A stretch of DNA of 5,374 bases from an uncultured Methylobacillus sp. (GTDB lineage Bacteria > Pseudomonadota > Gammaproteobacteria > Burkholderiales > Methylophilaceae): NCBI GenBank assembly GCA_946478865.1, contig CAMLDO010000070.1, positions 1 through 5,374 on the forward strand, given 5' to 3'. The notes beneath the pieces are model-generated. The model ran no database searches, was not told the origin of the DNA, and was given only the letters and a program-made list of their open reading frames with translations. Positions 1-5,374 of this stretch are shown here, piece by piece. Positions within the stretch are counted from its first letter, which is position 1. Every line of letters begins with the position of its first letter. The translations under genes were made by a program, and so were the position numbers.

Positions 1-610
1 GGTCGACGCGGAAATACAGGTAGTCCTTGGGATCGAATTCGAAGTCGAGCCAGGAACCACGGTAAGGAATAATGCGTGCGGAGAACAGCAGCTTGCCGGA
101 TGAGTGCGTCTTGCCGCGGTCGTGCTCGAAGAACACGCCCGGGGAACGGTGCAGCTGGGACACGATCACGCGCTCGGTACCGTTGATGATGAACGAACCG
201 TTCTCCGTCATGAGCGGCAGTTCGCCCATGTAGACTTCCTGCTCCTTAACCTCCTTCACGGTGGGCTTGGAAGCTTCCCTGTCCATGATGGTCAGACGCA
301 CCTTGACGCGCAGCGGCGCAGCGAAGGTCAAGCCGCGCTGCTGACACTCCTTGACGTCGAACGGCGCTTCGCCGAGGTTATAGCTCACATAGTCGAGGCG
401 GGCATTGCCGGAATGGCTGACAATCGGGAACACCGAATTGAACGTTGCCTGCAAACCGTCGTTCTTGCGCTTGTCTTGCGGAACATCGGCCTGGAGGAAG
501 CTGAGATACGACTCCAGCTGCATCGCCAACAGGTACGGAACTTCCTGCACGCTGTCACGTTTGGCGAAACTCTTGCGTAAACGTTTCTTTTCGGTAAAGG
601 AATAGCTCAT
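1..610 (-). CDS. rpoB: RNA polymerase beta subunit, N-terminal 203 residues (partial, runs off window)
   Basis: This encodes the start of the catalytic beta subunit of DNA-directed RNA polymerase, which acts in the cytoplasm/nucleoid with alpha, beta' and sigma. The ATG at 610-608 opens [18 protein letters not shown], and the frame stays open to the window edge. About 203 of the roughly 1,350-1,400 residues typical of the family are present, covering the start of the beta1 lobe/protrusion. Seen directly: VPYLL at 24-28, YVSYNLGE at 74-81, [13 protein letters not shown] at 122-134, [19 protein letters not shown] at 143-161, and [14 protein letters not shown] at 181-194. Arg147, Val150 and Gln152 correspond to E. 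coli Arg143, Val146 and Gln148, positions near the rifampicin pocket. All three are the usual wild-type residues; the main rifampicin cluster lies outside the window. A GGAG at 619-616 sits 5 nt before the ATG. The gene follows rplL across a 118-nt structured gap, as in other proteobacteria. Identification is secure. Confidence 0.98.
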   Translation of the reverse strand, partial: MSYSFTEKKRLRKSFAKRDSVQEVPYLLAMQLESYLSFLQADVPQDKRKNDGLQATFNSVFPIVSHSGNARLDYVSYNLGEAPFDVKECQQRGLTFAAPLRVKVRLTIMDREASKPTVKEVKEQEVYMGELPLMTENGSFIINGTERVIVSQLHRSPGVFFEHDRGKTHSSGKLLFSARIIPYRGSWLDFEFDPKDYLYFRVD

Positions 611-629
611 GGTCTCTCCACTGGGCTTT

Positions 630-676
630 AGAGGGCAAAAGACAGAAAACGTGCGATTCTCTGTCTTCTGACCTCT
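630..676 (-). other. Long imperfect hairpin in the rplL-rpoB gap, candidate RNase III processing site
   Basis: Read on the minus strand, bases 670-657 pair with 649-636 as a 14-bp stem containing two G-U wobbles, closed by a 7-nt loop (656-650). Beyond a single 1x1 mismatch (671/635) another 5 bp form between 676-672 (AGAGG) and 634-630 (CCTCT). The result is a nearly continuous 20-position duplex, close to two helical turns. The inner stem is A/T-rich, so it is unlikely to act as a strong terminator, although four T residues sit in its 3' arm. E. coli has an RNase III cleavage site in the same intergenic region. Assigning that role here is inference from position and duplex length. Confidence 0.6.
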
Positions 677-677
677 G

Positions 678-712
678 AAAAAGGTGAAGGCTGGCGGTTT
701 CCCGCCAGCCTT
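678..712 (-). terminator. Attenuator-like intrinsic terminator between rplL and rpoB
   Basis: Minus-strand bases 712-702 (AAGGCTGGCGG) pair perfectly with 697-687 (CCGCCAGCCTT) as an 11-bp stem closed by a GAAA tetraloop (701-698). A run of five T residues (682-678) follows, but it is separated from the stem by CACC. A strong stem with a displaced T-run suggests incomplete termination. E. coli has a partial terminator (attenuator) at this same place that reduces rpoBC transcription relative to rplJL. The hairpin is seen directly; its partial efficiency is inferred. Confidence 0.8.
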
Positions 713-728
713 TTACAGCAAACTTCTA

Positions 729-1118
729 TTACTTGACTTCGACGGTCGCGCCGGCTTCGATCAGCTTCTTGGCAGCGGCATCGGCATCAGCCTTGGACAC
801 GCCTTCCTTGATGGCCTTCGGAGCGCCGTCAACCAGATCCTTGGCTTCCTTCAGGCCCAGGGAGGTCAGTTCGCGCACAGCCTTGATGACGTTGACCTTG
901 TTGTCGCCGGCACCGGTCAGGATGACGTCGAATTCGGTCTTTTCTTCAGCGGCAGCAGCGCCACCAGCGGCACCACCGGCTGCCGGAGCAGCCACTGCAA
1001 CAGCGGTAGCTGCTGCGGAAACGCCGAACTTTTCTTCCATTTCCTTGATCAGTTCGGACAGGTCCAGAACGGACATGCTAGCGATTGCGTCGAGAATTTC
1101 TGCTTTGGACAGAGCCAT
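729..1118 (-). CDS. rplL: 50S ribosomal protein L7/L12
   Basis: This is the multicopy stalk protein of the large ribosomal subunit. Dimers bind the C-terminal helix of L10, and their mobile C-terminal domains recruit and stimulate translational GTPases such as EF-Tu and EF-G. The 129-residue product shows the expected order. An N-terminal dimerisation region (about 1-33, [15 protein letters not shown] then [14 protein letters not shown]) is followed by an Ala/Gly-rich flexible hinge (about 34-60) and a globular C-terminal domain from about 61. That domain carries [22 protein letters not shown] and [14 protein letters not shown], then a conserved-type end at EAGATVEVK. It is somewhat longer than the 121 residues of E. 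coli, and the excess lies in the hinge. AGGAG at 1131-1127 precedes the ATG by 8 nt. The gene lies 33 nt after rplJ, consistent with co-expression. An attenuator-like hairpin follows its stop codon. Confidence 0.99.
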   Translation of the reverse strand: MALSKAEILDAIASMSVLDLSELIKEMEEKFGVSAAATAVAVAAPAAGGAAGGAAAAEEKTEFDVILTGAGDNKVNVIKAVRELTSLGLKEAKDLVDGAPKAIKEGVSKADADAAAKKLIEAGATVEVK

Positions 1119-1151
1119 TTGTAATACTCCTGATAAAAGTTTAAATAAGAA

Positions 1152-1676
1152 TTAAGCGGCTTGCTTCTGGTCGCGAACGGCAGCCAGGCCACGCACGAAC
1201 GAAGTCGGAACTTCGTTGAGGGTGCGCACGAACTTGGCCACCGGAGCCTGCATGGTGCCCAACAGCTTGGCCAGCAACTCTTCGCGGCTCGGCATGCTTG
1301 CCAGAGCCTTGACGCCGTTGGCGTCCATGACCTGGTTCGGCATCGCGCCCGCCTTGATCACGAACTTGTCGTTGGTCTTGGCGAAGTCGTTCAGCACTTT
1401 GGCAGCAGCCACCGGGTCGGCGGAAATGCCGAACACCAGCGGACCAACCATGTTGCCTGCGAGACCGGAGAACGGGGTGCCGTCAACGGCACGGCGCACC
1501 AGCGTGTTCTTGAGAACACGGAGGTACACACCGGAATTCCGGGCTTGCGCACGCAGCTTGGTCATTTCGCCGACTTCAATGCCGCGATACTCGGCAAGAA
1601 CGATGGCCTGGGCCTTGGAGACTTGCTCGCTGACCTCGGCTACGACTGCCTTTTTCTCTTCAAGATTAAGACTCAA
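1152..1676 (-). CDS. rplJ: 50S ribosomal protein L10 (TTG start)
   Basis: L10 forms the base of the ribosomal stalk. Its N-terminal domain binds 23S rRNA beside L11 and its C-terminal helix holds the L7/L12 dimers; free L10-L12 complex also represses its own mRNA. I place the start at TTG 1676-1674, giving 174 residues beginning [15 protein letters not shown]. This matches the family N terminus (E. coli MALNLQDKQAIVAEV) and lies 6 nt behind AAGGAGGT (1690-1683). An ATG at 1736 would add 20 residues with no family counterpart and would run through that ribosome-binding site. Conserved features include [31 protein letters not shown] and GTPFSGL in the rRNA-binding domain, then a C-terminal segment ending [15 protein letters not shown]. 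It is preceded by the structured L10 leader and followed after 33 nt by rplL. Confidence 0.97.
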   Translation of the reverse strand: MSLNLEEKKAVVAEVSEQVSKAQAIVLAEYRGIEVGEMTKLRAQARNSGVYLRVLKNTLVRRAVDGTPFSGLAGNMVGPLVFGISADPVAAAKVLNDFAKTNDKFVIKAGAMPNQVMDANGVKALASMPSREELLAKLLGTMQAPVAKFVRTLNEVPTSFVRGLAAVRDQKQAA

Positions 1677-1682
1677 GGTCTT

Positions 1683-1690
1683 ACCTCCTT
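1683..1690 (-). promoter_or_regulatory. Strong Shine-Dalgarno deciding the TTG start of rplJ
   Basis: The minus strand reads AAGGAGGT, an 8-base match to the anti-Shine-Dalgarno end of 16S rRNA. It lies 6 nt upstream of TTG 1676-1674. No ATG or GTG lies in frame at suitable spacing, and family alignment requires translation to begin at this TTG. Confidence 0.92.
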
Positions 1691-1700
1691 CCGTTAATTG

Positions 1701-1860
1701 AGCCCCCGGTACCGCTTGATCCGGGAACCTACCCACGGCGACCTTTCATCAGGAAAATCCTGTTTCGGGAACGCCATCTGCGTAGGATTTCCGCGACTCG
1801 CCGCATCACTCGCATGCGACTTTTGCAGTCGATTAAACCCTTGCGGGTACCTACGGTCTT
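1701..1860 (-). promoter_or_regulatory. L10 leader: autoregulatory structured 5' region of rplJL
   Basis: In proteobacteria the L10-(L7/L12)4 complex binds the mRNA leader upstream of rplJ and represses translation of both stalk proteins. Here the gap is structured. A closing helix pairs CGTAGG (1855-1850) with CCTACG (1786-1781). Inside it are ACCC-GCAA-GGGT (1848-1837, GNRA tetraloop), CGACT/AGTCG (1831-1827 with 1821-1817, or alternatively with 1798-1794) and CGCAT/ATGCG (1818-1814 with 1806-1802); these inner stems partly compete. Downstream, GGCG (1775-1772) can pair with CGCC (1740-1737) around a CAGGA-TTT-TCCTG hairpin (1762-1750). A 9-bp stem with G-U pairs (1729-1721 with 1709-1701) ends just before the ribosome-binding site. 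Position and the CCTACGCAGATGG segment (1786-1774) fit the L10 leader family. The exact fold and protein contacts are inference. Confidence 0.82.
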
Positions 1861-1867
1861 TGATAAC

Positions 1868-1892
1868 CCTGACGCGATACTGCTGCGTCAGG
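1868..1892 (-). other. Perfect 8-bp hairpin downstream of rplA, upstream of the L10 leader core
   Basis: Minus-strand CCTGACGC (1892-1885) pairs perfectly with GCGTCAGG (1875-1868) around a 9-nt loop. No T-run follows (the next bases are GTTATCAAAG), so it is not a canonical intrinsic terminator. It could protect the 3' end of rplKA mRNA, extend the L10 leader fold, or be an RNA-processing element. The structure is seen; the role is unknown. Confidence 0.55.
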
Positions 1893-1909
1893 CCCAAAGA
1901 ACTTTGCGA

Positions 1910-1921
1910 CGGATGCATCCG
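1910..1921 (-). repeat. 12-bp perfect palindrome 18 nt after the rplA stop
   Basis: CGGATGCATCCG reads the same on both strands. On the minus strand it overlaps a tandem GGATGC-GGATGC. It lies between the rplA stop codon and the hairpin at 1868-1892. No T-run follows. Its function, if any, is unknown; it may be a small RNA stem or chance. Confidence 0.45.
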
Positions 1922-1939
1922 CATCCGCCATTGCATTAC

Positions 1940-2632
1940 TTATGCCAGGCTAGCCTGGTCAACCCGTACGCCGGCACCCATGGTGCTGGAGACGGAAATC
2001 TTCTTCATGTACTGACCCTTGCTGGAAGCCGGCTTCGCCTTGTTGAGCGCATCCAGCAGTGCCAGCAGGTTTTCCTTCAGCGCATCGACGTCGAAGGAAG
2101 CACGGCCAATGGTGCAGTGAATGATGCCGGCCTTGTCGGTACGGTATTGCACCTGACCTGCCTTGGCATTCTTCACGGCAGTCGCGACGTCAGGCGTCAC
2201 GGTACCGACCTTGGGGTTCGGCATCAGGCCACGCGGACCCAGCACCTGACCCAGCGCACCGACGATACGCATTGCGTCCGGGGTGGCGATGGCGATGTCG
2301 AAGTCCAGCATGCCGCCCTTGACCTGCTCGGCCAGATCGTCGAAACCGACGATGTCTGCGCCAGCGGCCTTGGCTGCTTCTGCAGCAGCGCCCTGTGCGA
2401 ACACAGCGACGCGCTTGGTCTTGCCAGTGCCCTTGGGCAGCACGATTGCGCCACGCACCAACTGGTCGGACTTACGTGCATCGATACCGAGATTGATCAC
2501 GGCATCCACGGACTCGTCGAACTTGGCGGTAGCAGTTTCCTTGACCAGTGCCAGCGCATCGGCCAGAGGATACAGCTTGTTGCGGTCAACCTTGGAGCGC
2601 AACGCCTCTACACGCTTGGATTGGTTAGCCAT
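1940..2632 (-). CDS. rplA: 50S ribosomal protein L1
   Basis: L1 forms the mobile L1 stalk at the ribosomal E site, where it helps release deacylated tRNA. It also acts as translational repressor of the rplK-rplA mRNA by binding a leader that mimics its 23S rRNA site. The 230-residue product is the usual bacterial length. Seen directly: [18 protein letters not shown] at the N terminus, [19 protein letters not shown] at 39-57 with [12 protein letters not shown] at 60-71, and the L1 signature region [20 protein letters not shown] at 116-135 followed by [14 protein letters not shown] at 136-149. The C-terminal part reads [14 protein letters not shown] at 206-219. Its ATG directly abuts the rplK TAA with no gap, and its ribosome-binding site GGAGGG (2645-2640) lies inside the end of rplK, 7 nt upstream. 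This arrangement favours translational coupling, so repression at rplK should also reduce L1. Confidence 0.99.
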   Translation of the reverse strand: MANQSKRVEALRSKVDRNKLYPLADALALVKETATAKFDESVDAVINLGIDARKSDQLVRGAIVLPKGTGKTKRVAVFAQGAAAEAAKAAGADIVGFDDLAEQVKGGMLDFDIAIATPDAMRIVGALGQVLGPRGLMPNPKVGTVTPDVATAVKNAKAGQVQYRTDKAGIIHCTIGRASFDVDALKENLLALLDALNKAKPASSKGQYMKKISVSSTMGAGVRVDQASLA

Positions 2633-3064
2633 TTATACGCCCTCCACTTCAATACCCATGCTGCGCGCGCTACCGGCGATGGTACGCACAGCAGCATCCA
2701 TGTCAGCCGCAGTCAGATCGGGCATCTTGGTCTTGGCGATTTCTTCGGCCTGGGCGCGGGAAATCTTGCCAACCTTATCGGTATGCGGACGGGCAGAACC
2801 CTTCTCCAGCTTGGCCGCCTTCTTGATCAGCACGGTTGCCGGAGGCGTCTTCATCACGAAGGTGAAGCTCTTGTCGGCGAATGCGGTGATCACTACCGGC
2901 ACCGGCAGACCCGGCTCCATGCCTTGGGTCGCAGCGTTGAACGCCTTGCAGAATTCCATGATATTCAGACCGCGTTGGCCCAGTGCGGGACCGACAGGCG
3001 GGCTCGGGTTGGCTTTGCCTGCAGGAATCTGCAGCTTGATATAGCCAATAACTTTCTTTGCCAT
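2633..3064 (-). CDS. rplK: 50S ribosomal protein L11
   Basis: L11 binds the GTPase-associated region of 23S rRNA next to L10. It takes part in factor-dependent GTP hydrolysis and in RelA-mediated sensing of uncharged tRNA. The 143-residue product is the usual length. The N-terminal domain carries [20 protein letters not shown] (21-40), whose paired prolines at 22-23 lie in the thiostrepton-contact region. Residues 66-83 ([16 protein letters not shown]) and 96-110 ([15 protein letters not shown]) lead into the C-terminal RNA-binding domain, which ends [19 protein letters not shown] (122-140). AGGAG at 3076-3072 precedes the ATG by 7 nt. Upstream lies a compact hairpin leader behind the nusG terminator-like element; downstream the TAA directly abuts the rplA ATG. 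Confidence 0.99.
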   Translation of the reverse strand: MAKKVIGYIKLQIPAGKANPSPPVGPALGQRGLNIMEFCKAFNAATQGMEPGLPVPVVITAFADKSFTFVMKTPPATVLIKKAAKLEKGSARPHTDKVGKISRAQAEEIAKTKMPDLTAADMDAAVRTIAGSARSMGIEVEGV

Positions 3065-3081
3065 TTGCTTGCTCCTGAAAT

Positions 3082-3114
3082 GGGTACTAGCGCACTGCTC
3101 TCACAGCGCTCCCC
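3082..3114 (-). promoter_or_regulatory. Candidate L1-binding leader hairpin upstream of rplK
   Basis: On the minus strand GGG (within 3114-3111) can pair with CCC (3084-3082). Inside, AGCGC (3110-3106) pairs with GCGCT (3093-3089) and TG with CA (3105-3104 with 3097-3096), closing a TGAGAG loop. An unpaired AGTA (3088-3085) lies on the 3' side. Two short helices joined by an asymmetric purine-rich internal loop just before rplK resemble the known L1 repressor site of the E. coli rplKA leader, which mimics the 23S L1 site. The pairing is seen; L1 binding is inferred. An alternative register, GCGCTG (3109-3104) with CAGTGC (3097-3092), is also possible. Confidence 0.6.
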
Positions 3115-3118
3115 GACC

Positions 3119-3138
3119 AAAAAAGCGCCCTGAGGCGC
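3119..3138 (-). terminator. Short intrinsic terminator-like hairpin after nusG
   Basis: Minus-strand GCGCC (3138-3134) pairs with GGCGC (3129-3125) around a TCAG loop and is followed directly by six T residues (3124-3119). The stem is only 5 bp but all G-C, so termination may be partial. It lies 9 nt after the nusG TGA and immediately before the rplK leader, marking the boundary between the secE-nusG and rplKA segments. I see no convincing promoter in the few bases between it and the leader, so some read-through, or a promoter inside nusG, is needed. Confidence 0.72.
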
Positions 3139-3147
3139 ACTTCCAGG

Positions 3148-3684
3148 TCAGACCTCTTTTTCGATCTGACTGAAATCCAGTTCCACCGGTGTAGCACGGC
3201 CGAAAATGACCACCGACACCCGCAGCTTGTTCTTTTCGTAGTTGACGTCCTCGACCGCACCGGAGAAATCCTTGAACGGACCGTCGATGACACGCACCAT
3301 CTCGCCCTTGTCGAAGGTGAGCTTTTGCGTCGGATTGCTTTTGCTTTCATCCATGCGGTGCAGGATGATGTCGACCTCGGCATCCTTGATCGGGGTCGGC
3401 TTGAGCGCCGTGCCGCCGATAAATGCGGAAACGCGCGGCACGCTGCGAACCAGATGCCACGTATCGTCGTCCATATCCATCTGCACCAGCAGATAACCCG
3501 GGTAGAGCTTGCGCTCGCTGATGGTCTTCTGGCCACCCTTCATTTCCACGACCTCTTCGACCGGAACGAGAATCTGGCCGAACTTATCCTGCAGGGTAGA
3601 ACGGCTTACGCGCTCCTCAAGAGCGCGCTGAACCGATTTCTCAAAGCCGGAGTAGACTTGTACCGCATACCACTTCATCGCCAT
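3148..3684 (-). CDS. nusG: Transcription elongation/antitermination factor NusG
   Basis: NusG binds RNA polymerase through its N-terminal NGN domain. Through its C-terminal KOW domain it contacts Rho or ribosomal protein S10, linking transcription with termination or translation. I choose ATG 3684-3682, giving 178 residues starting [24 protein letters not shown] at 3694-3691 lies 6 nt upstream. The second ATG at 3678 would be 12 nt from that site and would drop two residues. A longer frame to 3819 only adds antisense-like sequence inside secE. Seen in the NGN domain: [40 protein letters not shown] and PRVSAFIGG. In the KOW domain: [20 protein letters not shown] (126-145), [20 protein letters not shown]. 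The gene follows secE with 2 nt between stop and start, the conserved secE-nusG pairing. Confidence 0.98.
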   Translation of the reverse strand: MAMKWYAVQVYSGFEKSVQRALEERVSRSTLQDKFGQILVPVEEVVEMKGGQKTISERKLYPGYLLVQMDMDDDTWHLVRSVPRVSAFIGGTALKPTPIKDAEVDIILHRMDESKSNPTQKLTFDKGEMVRVIDGPFKDFSGAVEDVNYEKNKLRVSVVIFGRATPVELDFSQIEKEV

Positions 3685-3686
3685 CA

Positions 3687-4031
3687 CTAACTCCGTCCCA
3701 TCAAAAATTGCACACCCCACAACAACAATACGTCGACGATCCAGAGAAAAATCCCCATCACCACGACCAGAGCGAATACGGCCGCAGTGGTCTGGATGGT
3801 TTCTTTGCGGGTGGGCCAAACGACCTTGCGAGCCTCAGCCAAAGACTCCTTGGAAAAATTAAATGCGGCCTGACCCATCGATGTCGTCAACATGATGGCC
3901 ACTGCCGCACCAATACCGCCAAGGACTGCCAAAACGCGCAACACCATCGCATGCTCGGCCAGCAAATAAAAAGCGCCAAGCCCAGCCGCTACCAGCAGCA
4001 CCGCCAGCGCCAGCTTGATTTTCTCGGTCAT
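3687..4031 (-). CDS. secE: Preprotein translocase subunit SecE
   Basis: SecE is the clamp subunit of the SecYEG channel in the inner membrane and stabilises SecY. The 114-residue product has the three-membrane-segment form found in many proteobacteria (E. coli SecE has 127 residues). By eye the segments are about 6-24 ([18 protein letters not shown]), 30-48 ([18 protein letters not shown]) and 82-108 ([20 protein letters not shown]). Between the second and third lies the conserved amphipathic stretch [20 protein letters not shown] (60-79), containing the hallmark VVWPTRKET. The ATG at 4031-4029 is only 25 nt from the tRNA-Trp 3' end, and no recognisable Shine-Dalgarno precedes it. Stop TAG at 3689-3687 is 2 nt before nusG. 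Identification rests on the WPTRKE motif, topology and neighbours. Confidence 0.97.
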   Translation of the reverse strand: MTEKIKLALAVLLVAAGLGAFYLLAEHAMVLRVLAVLGGIGAAVAIMLTTSMGQAAFNFSKESLAEARKVVWPTRKETIQTTAAVFALVVVMGIFLWIVDVLLLWGVQFLMGRS

Positions 4032-4056
4032 ATTGTCGTTATGCAGTTATGTTATG
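4032..4056 (-). promoter_or_regulatory. secE 5' region without Shine-Dalgarno, with repeated CATAAC
   Basis: The 25 nt between the tRNA-Trp CCA end and the secE ATG contain two copies of CATAAC (4056-4051 and 4043-4038), with a third ATAAC overlapping the first copy's end (4050-4046). The stretch is A/T-rich and has no GGAG-like sequence. If RNase processing frees the tRNA 3' end, secE mRNA would begin with about 25 unstructured nucleotides. Initiation may therefore rely on an open A-rich leader. This is inference from absence of the usual signal. Confidence 0.55.
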
Positions 4057-4132
4057 TGGCAGGCCAGGAGGGTCTCGAACCCCCAACCTTCGGTTTTGGA
4101 GACCGACGCTCTGCCAATTGAGCTACTGGCCT
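4057..4132 (-). tRNA. tRNA-Trp (anticodon CCA)
   Basis: This 76-nt gene folds into a full cloverleaf. The acceptor stem is AGGCCAG with CTGGCCT (7 bp, perfect), followed by discriminator G and an encoded CCA (4059-4057). The D stem is GCTC/GAGC with loop AATTGGCA. The anticodon stem is TCGGT/ACCGA with loop CTCCAAA, placing anticodon CCA at 4099-4097 for UGG tryptophan codons. The variable loop is AGGTT, and the T arm is GGGGG/CCCTC (one G-U) with loop TTCGAGA. A tRNA-Trp between tuf and secE is the conserved arrangement in many proteobacteria. I see no separate promoter in the 16 nt between the upstream hairpin and the tRNA, so it is probably cut from a longer tuf-secE transcript. Confidence 0.98.
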
Positions 4133-4137
4133 GTATT

Positions 4138-4180
4138 AAAACTGTAAAGCGGCCGCAGGAGGGGTTACTCCTGCGGCCGC
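4138..4180 (-). terminator. 13-bp GC-rich hairpin between tuf and tRNA-Trp, probably a leaky terminator
   Basis: On the minus strand GCGGCCGCAGGAG (4180-4168) pairs perfectly with CTCCTGCGGCCGC (4161-4149) around a 6-nt loop (TAACCC). The following bases, TTTACAGTTTT, are T-rich but interrupted. The stem is very stable and lies 10 nt after the EF-Tu stop. The broken T-tract suggests partial termination or 3'-end stabilisation of tuf mRNA, letting some polymerase continue into tRNA-Trp and secE. Each arm contains the 8-bp sequence GCGGCCGC, which is a consequence of the palindromic stem. Confidence 0.7.
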
Positions 4181-4190
4181 CGTATTGCTA

Positions 4191-5374
<1,184 letters not shown>

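Noticed and set aside
1677..1736. An upstream ATG start for rplJ at 1736
   Set aside because: The extra 20 residues have no counterpart in L10 and are encoded by the leader stem and the Shine-Dalgarno itself.
1694..1936. An 80-residue minus-strand frame in the rplA-rplJ gap, considered as a leader peptide
   Set aside because: It has no ribosome-binding site at suitable spacing, and its bases are better explained by the L10 leader structure. Its composition does not resemble an attenuation peptide.
2283..3044. A 253-residue open frame on the plus strand
   Set aside because: It is antisense to rplA and rplK, with Ser/Ala/Thr-rich shadow composition and no recognisable domain.
1814..3133. A 439-residue open frame on the plus strand
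   Set aside because: It lies antisense to rplK, rplA and the L10 leader, all of which are firmly identified. It has a His/Arg/Leu-rich composition typical of the complement of GC-rich coding sequence and matches no family I recognise.
3685..3819. An N-terminal extension of nusG to 3819
   Set aside because: It lies wholly within secE in another frame. NusG family alignment and the GGAG at 3694-3691 support the start at 3684.
4133..4139. TTTAATAC before tRNA-Trp as a -10 promoter element
   Set aside because: It abuts the tRNA 5' end, so transcription would begin inside the tRNA. No -35-like hexamer stands at 17 nt, where the hairpin lies.

Overview
This window is the minus-strand transcription/translation gene cluster tuf – tRNA-Trp – secE – nusG – rplK – rplA – rplJ – rplL – rpoB, read from the right end of the window to the left. 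Every gene is on the minus strand. Both end genes are cut by the window edges: EF-Tu lacks about three N-terminal codons and RpoB is present only for its first 203 residues. The gene order is the classic proteobacterial one. The 396-residue EF-Tu (inferred full length), the NusG and SecE sequences, the tRNA-Trp with encoded CCA and the GC-rich codon use point to a betaproteobacterium. Genus cannot be settled by reading alone.

Layout from 5' to 3' of the transcript. EF-Tu (5374-4191) is followed by a 13-bp GC-rich hairpin, then tRNA-Trp(CCA) (4132-4057). secE (4031-3687) and nusG (3684-3148) are separated by 2 nt. After nusG comes a short intrinsic terminator-like hairpin (about 3138-3119), and directly after it a structured leader that resembles the L1-binding autoregulatory site. 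Then follow rplK (3064-2633) and rplA (2632-1940), which abut exactly. A 263-nt gap contains the structured L10 leader, the autoregulatory site for L10-(L7/L12)4. rplJ (1676-1152) starts at TTG behind a near-perfect Shine-Dalgarno, and rplL (1118-729) follows. A 118-nt gap with an attenuator-like hairpin and a second long imperfect hairpin, suggestive of an RNase III site, leads into rpoB (610 to the window edge).

Functionally the genes supply the elongation factor that delivers aminoacyl-tRNA, a tRNA, the SecE subunit of the translocon, the transcription elongation/antitermination factor NusG, the L11/L1/L10/L12 proteins of the two ribosomal stalks, and the beta subunit of RNA polymerase. 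The interesting content is in the RNA-level punctuation between genes, which can set different outputs for neighbouring genes on shared transcripts.

I see no mobile element, CRISPR array, phage gene or unrecognised protein-coding gene, and no evidence for a previously undescribed system. No protein-coding stretch is left unexplained, and the only gap over about 120 nt is the L10 leader.
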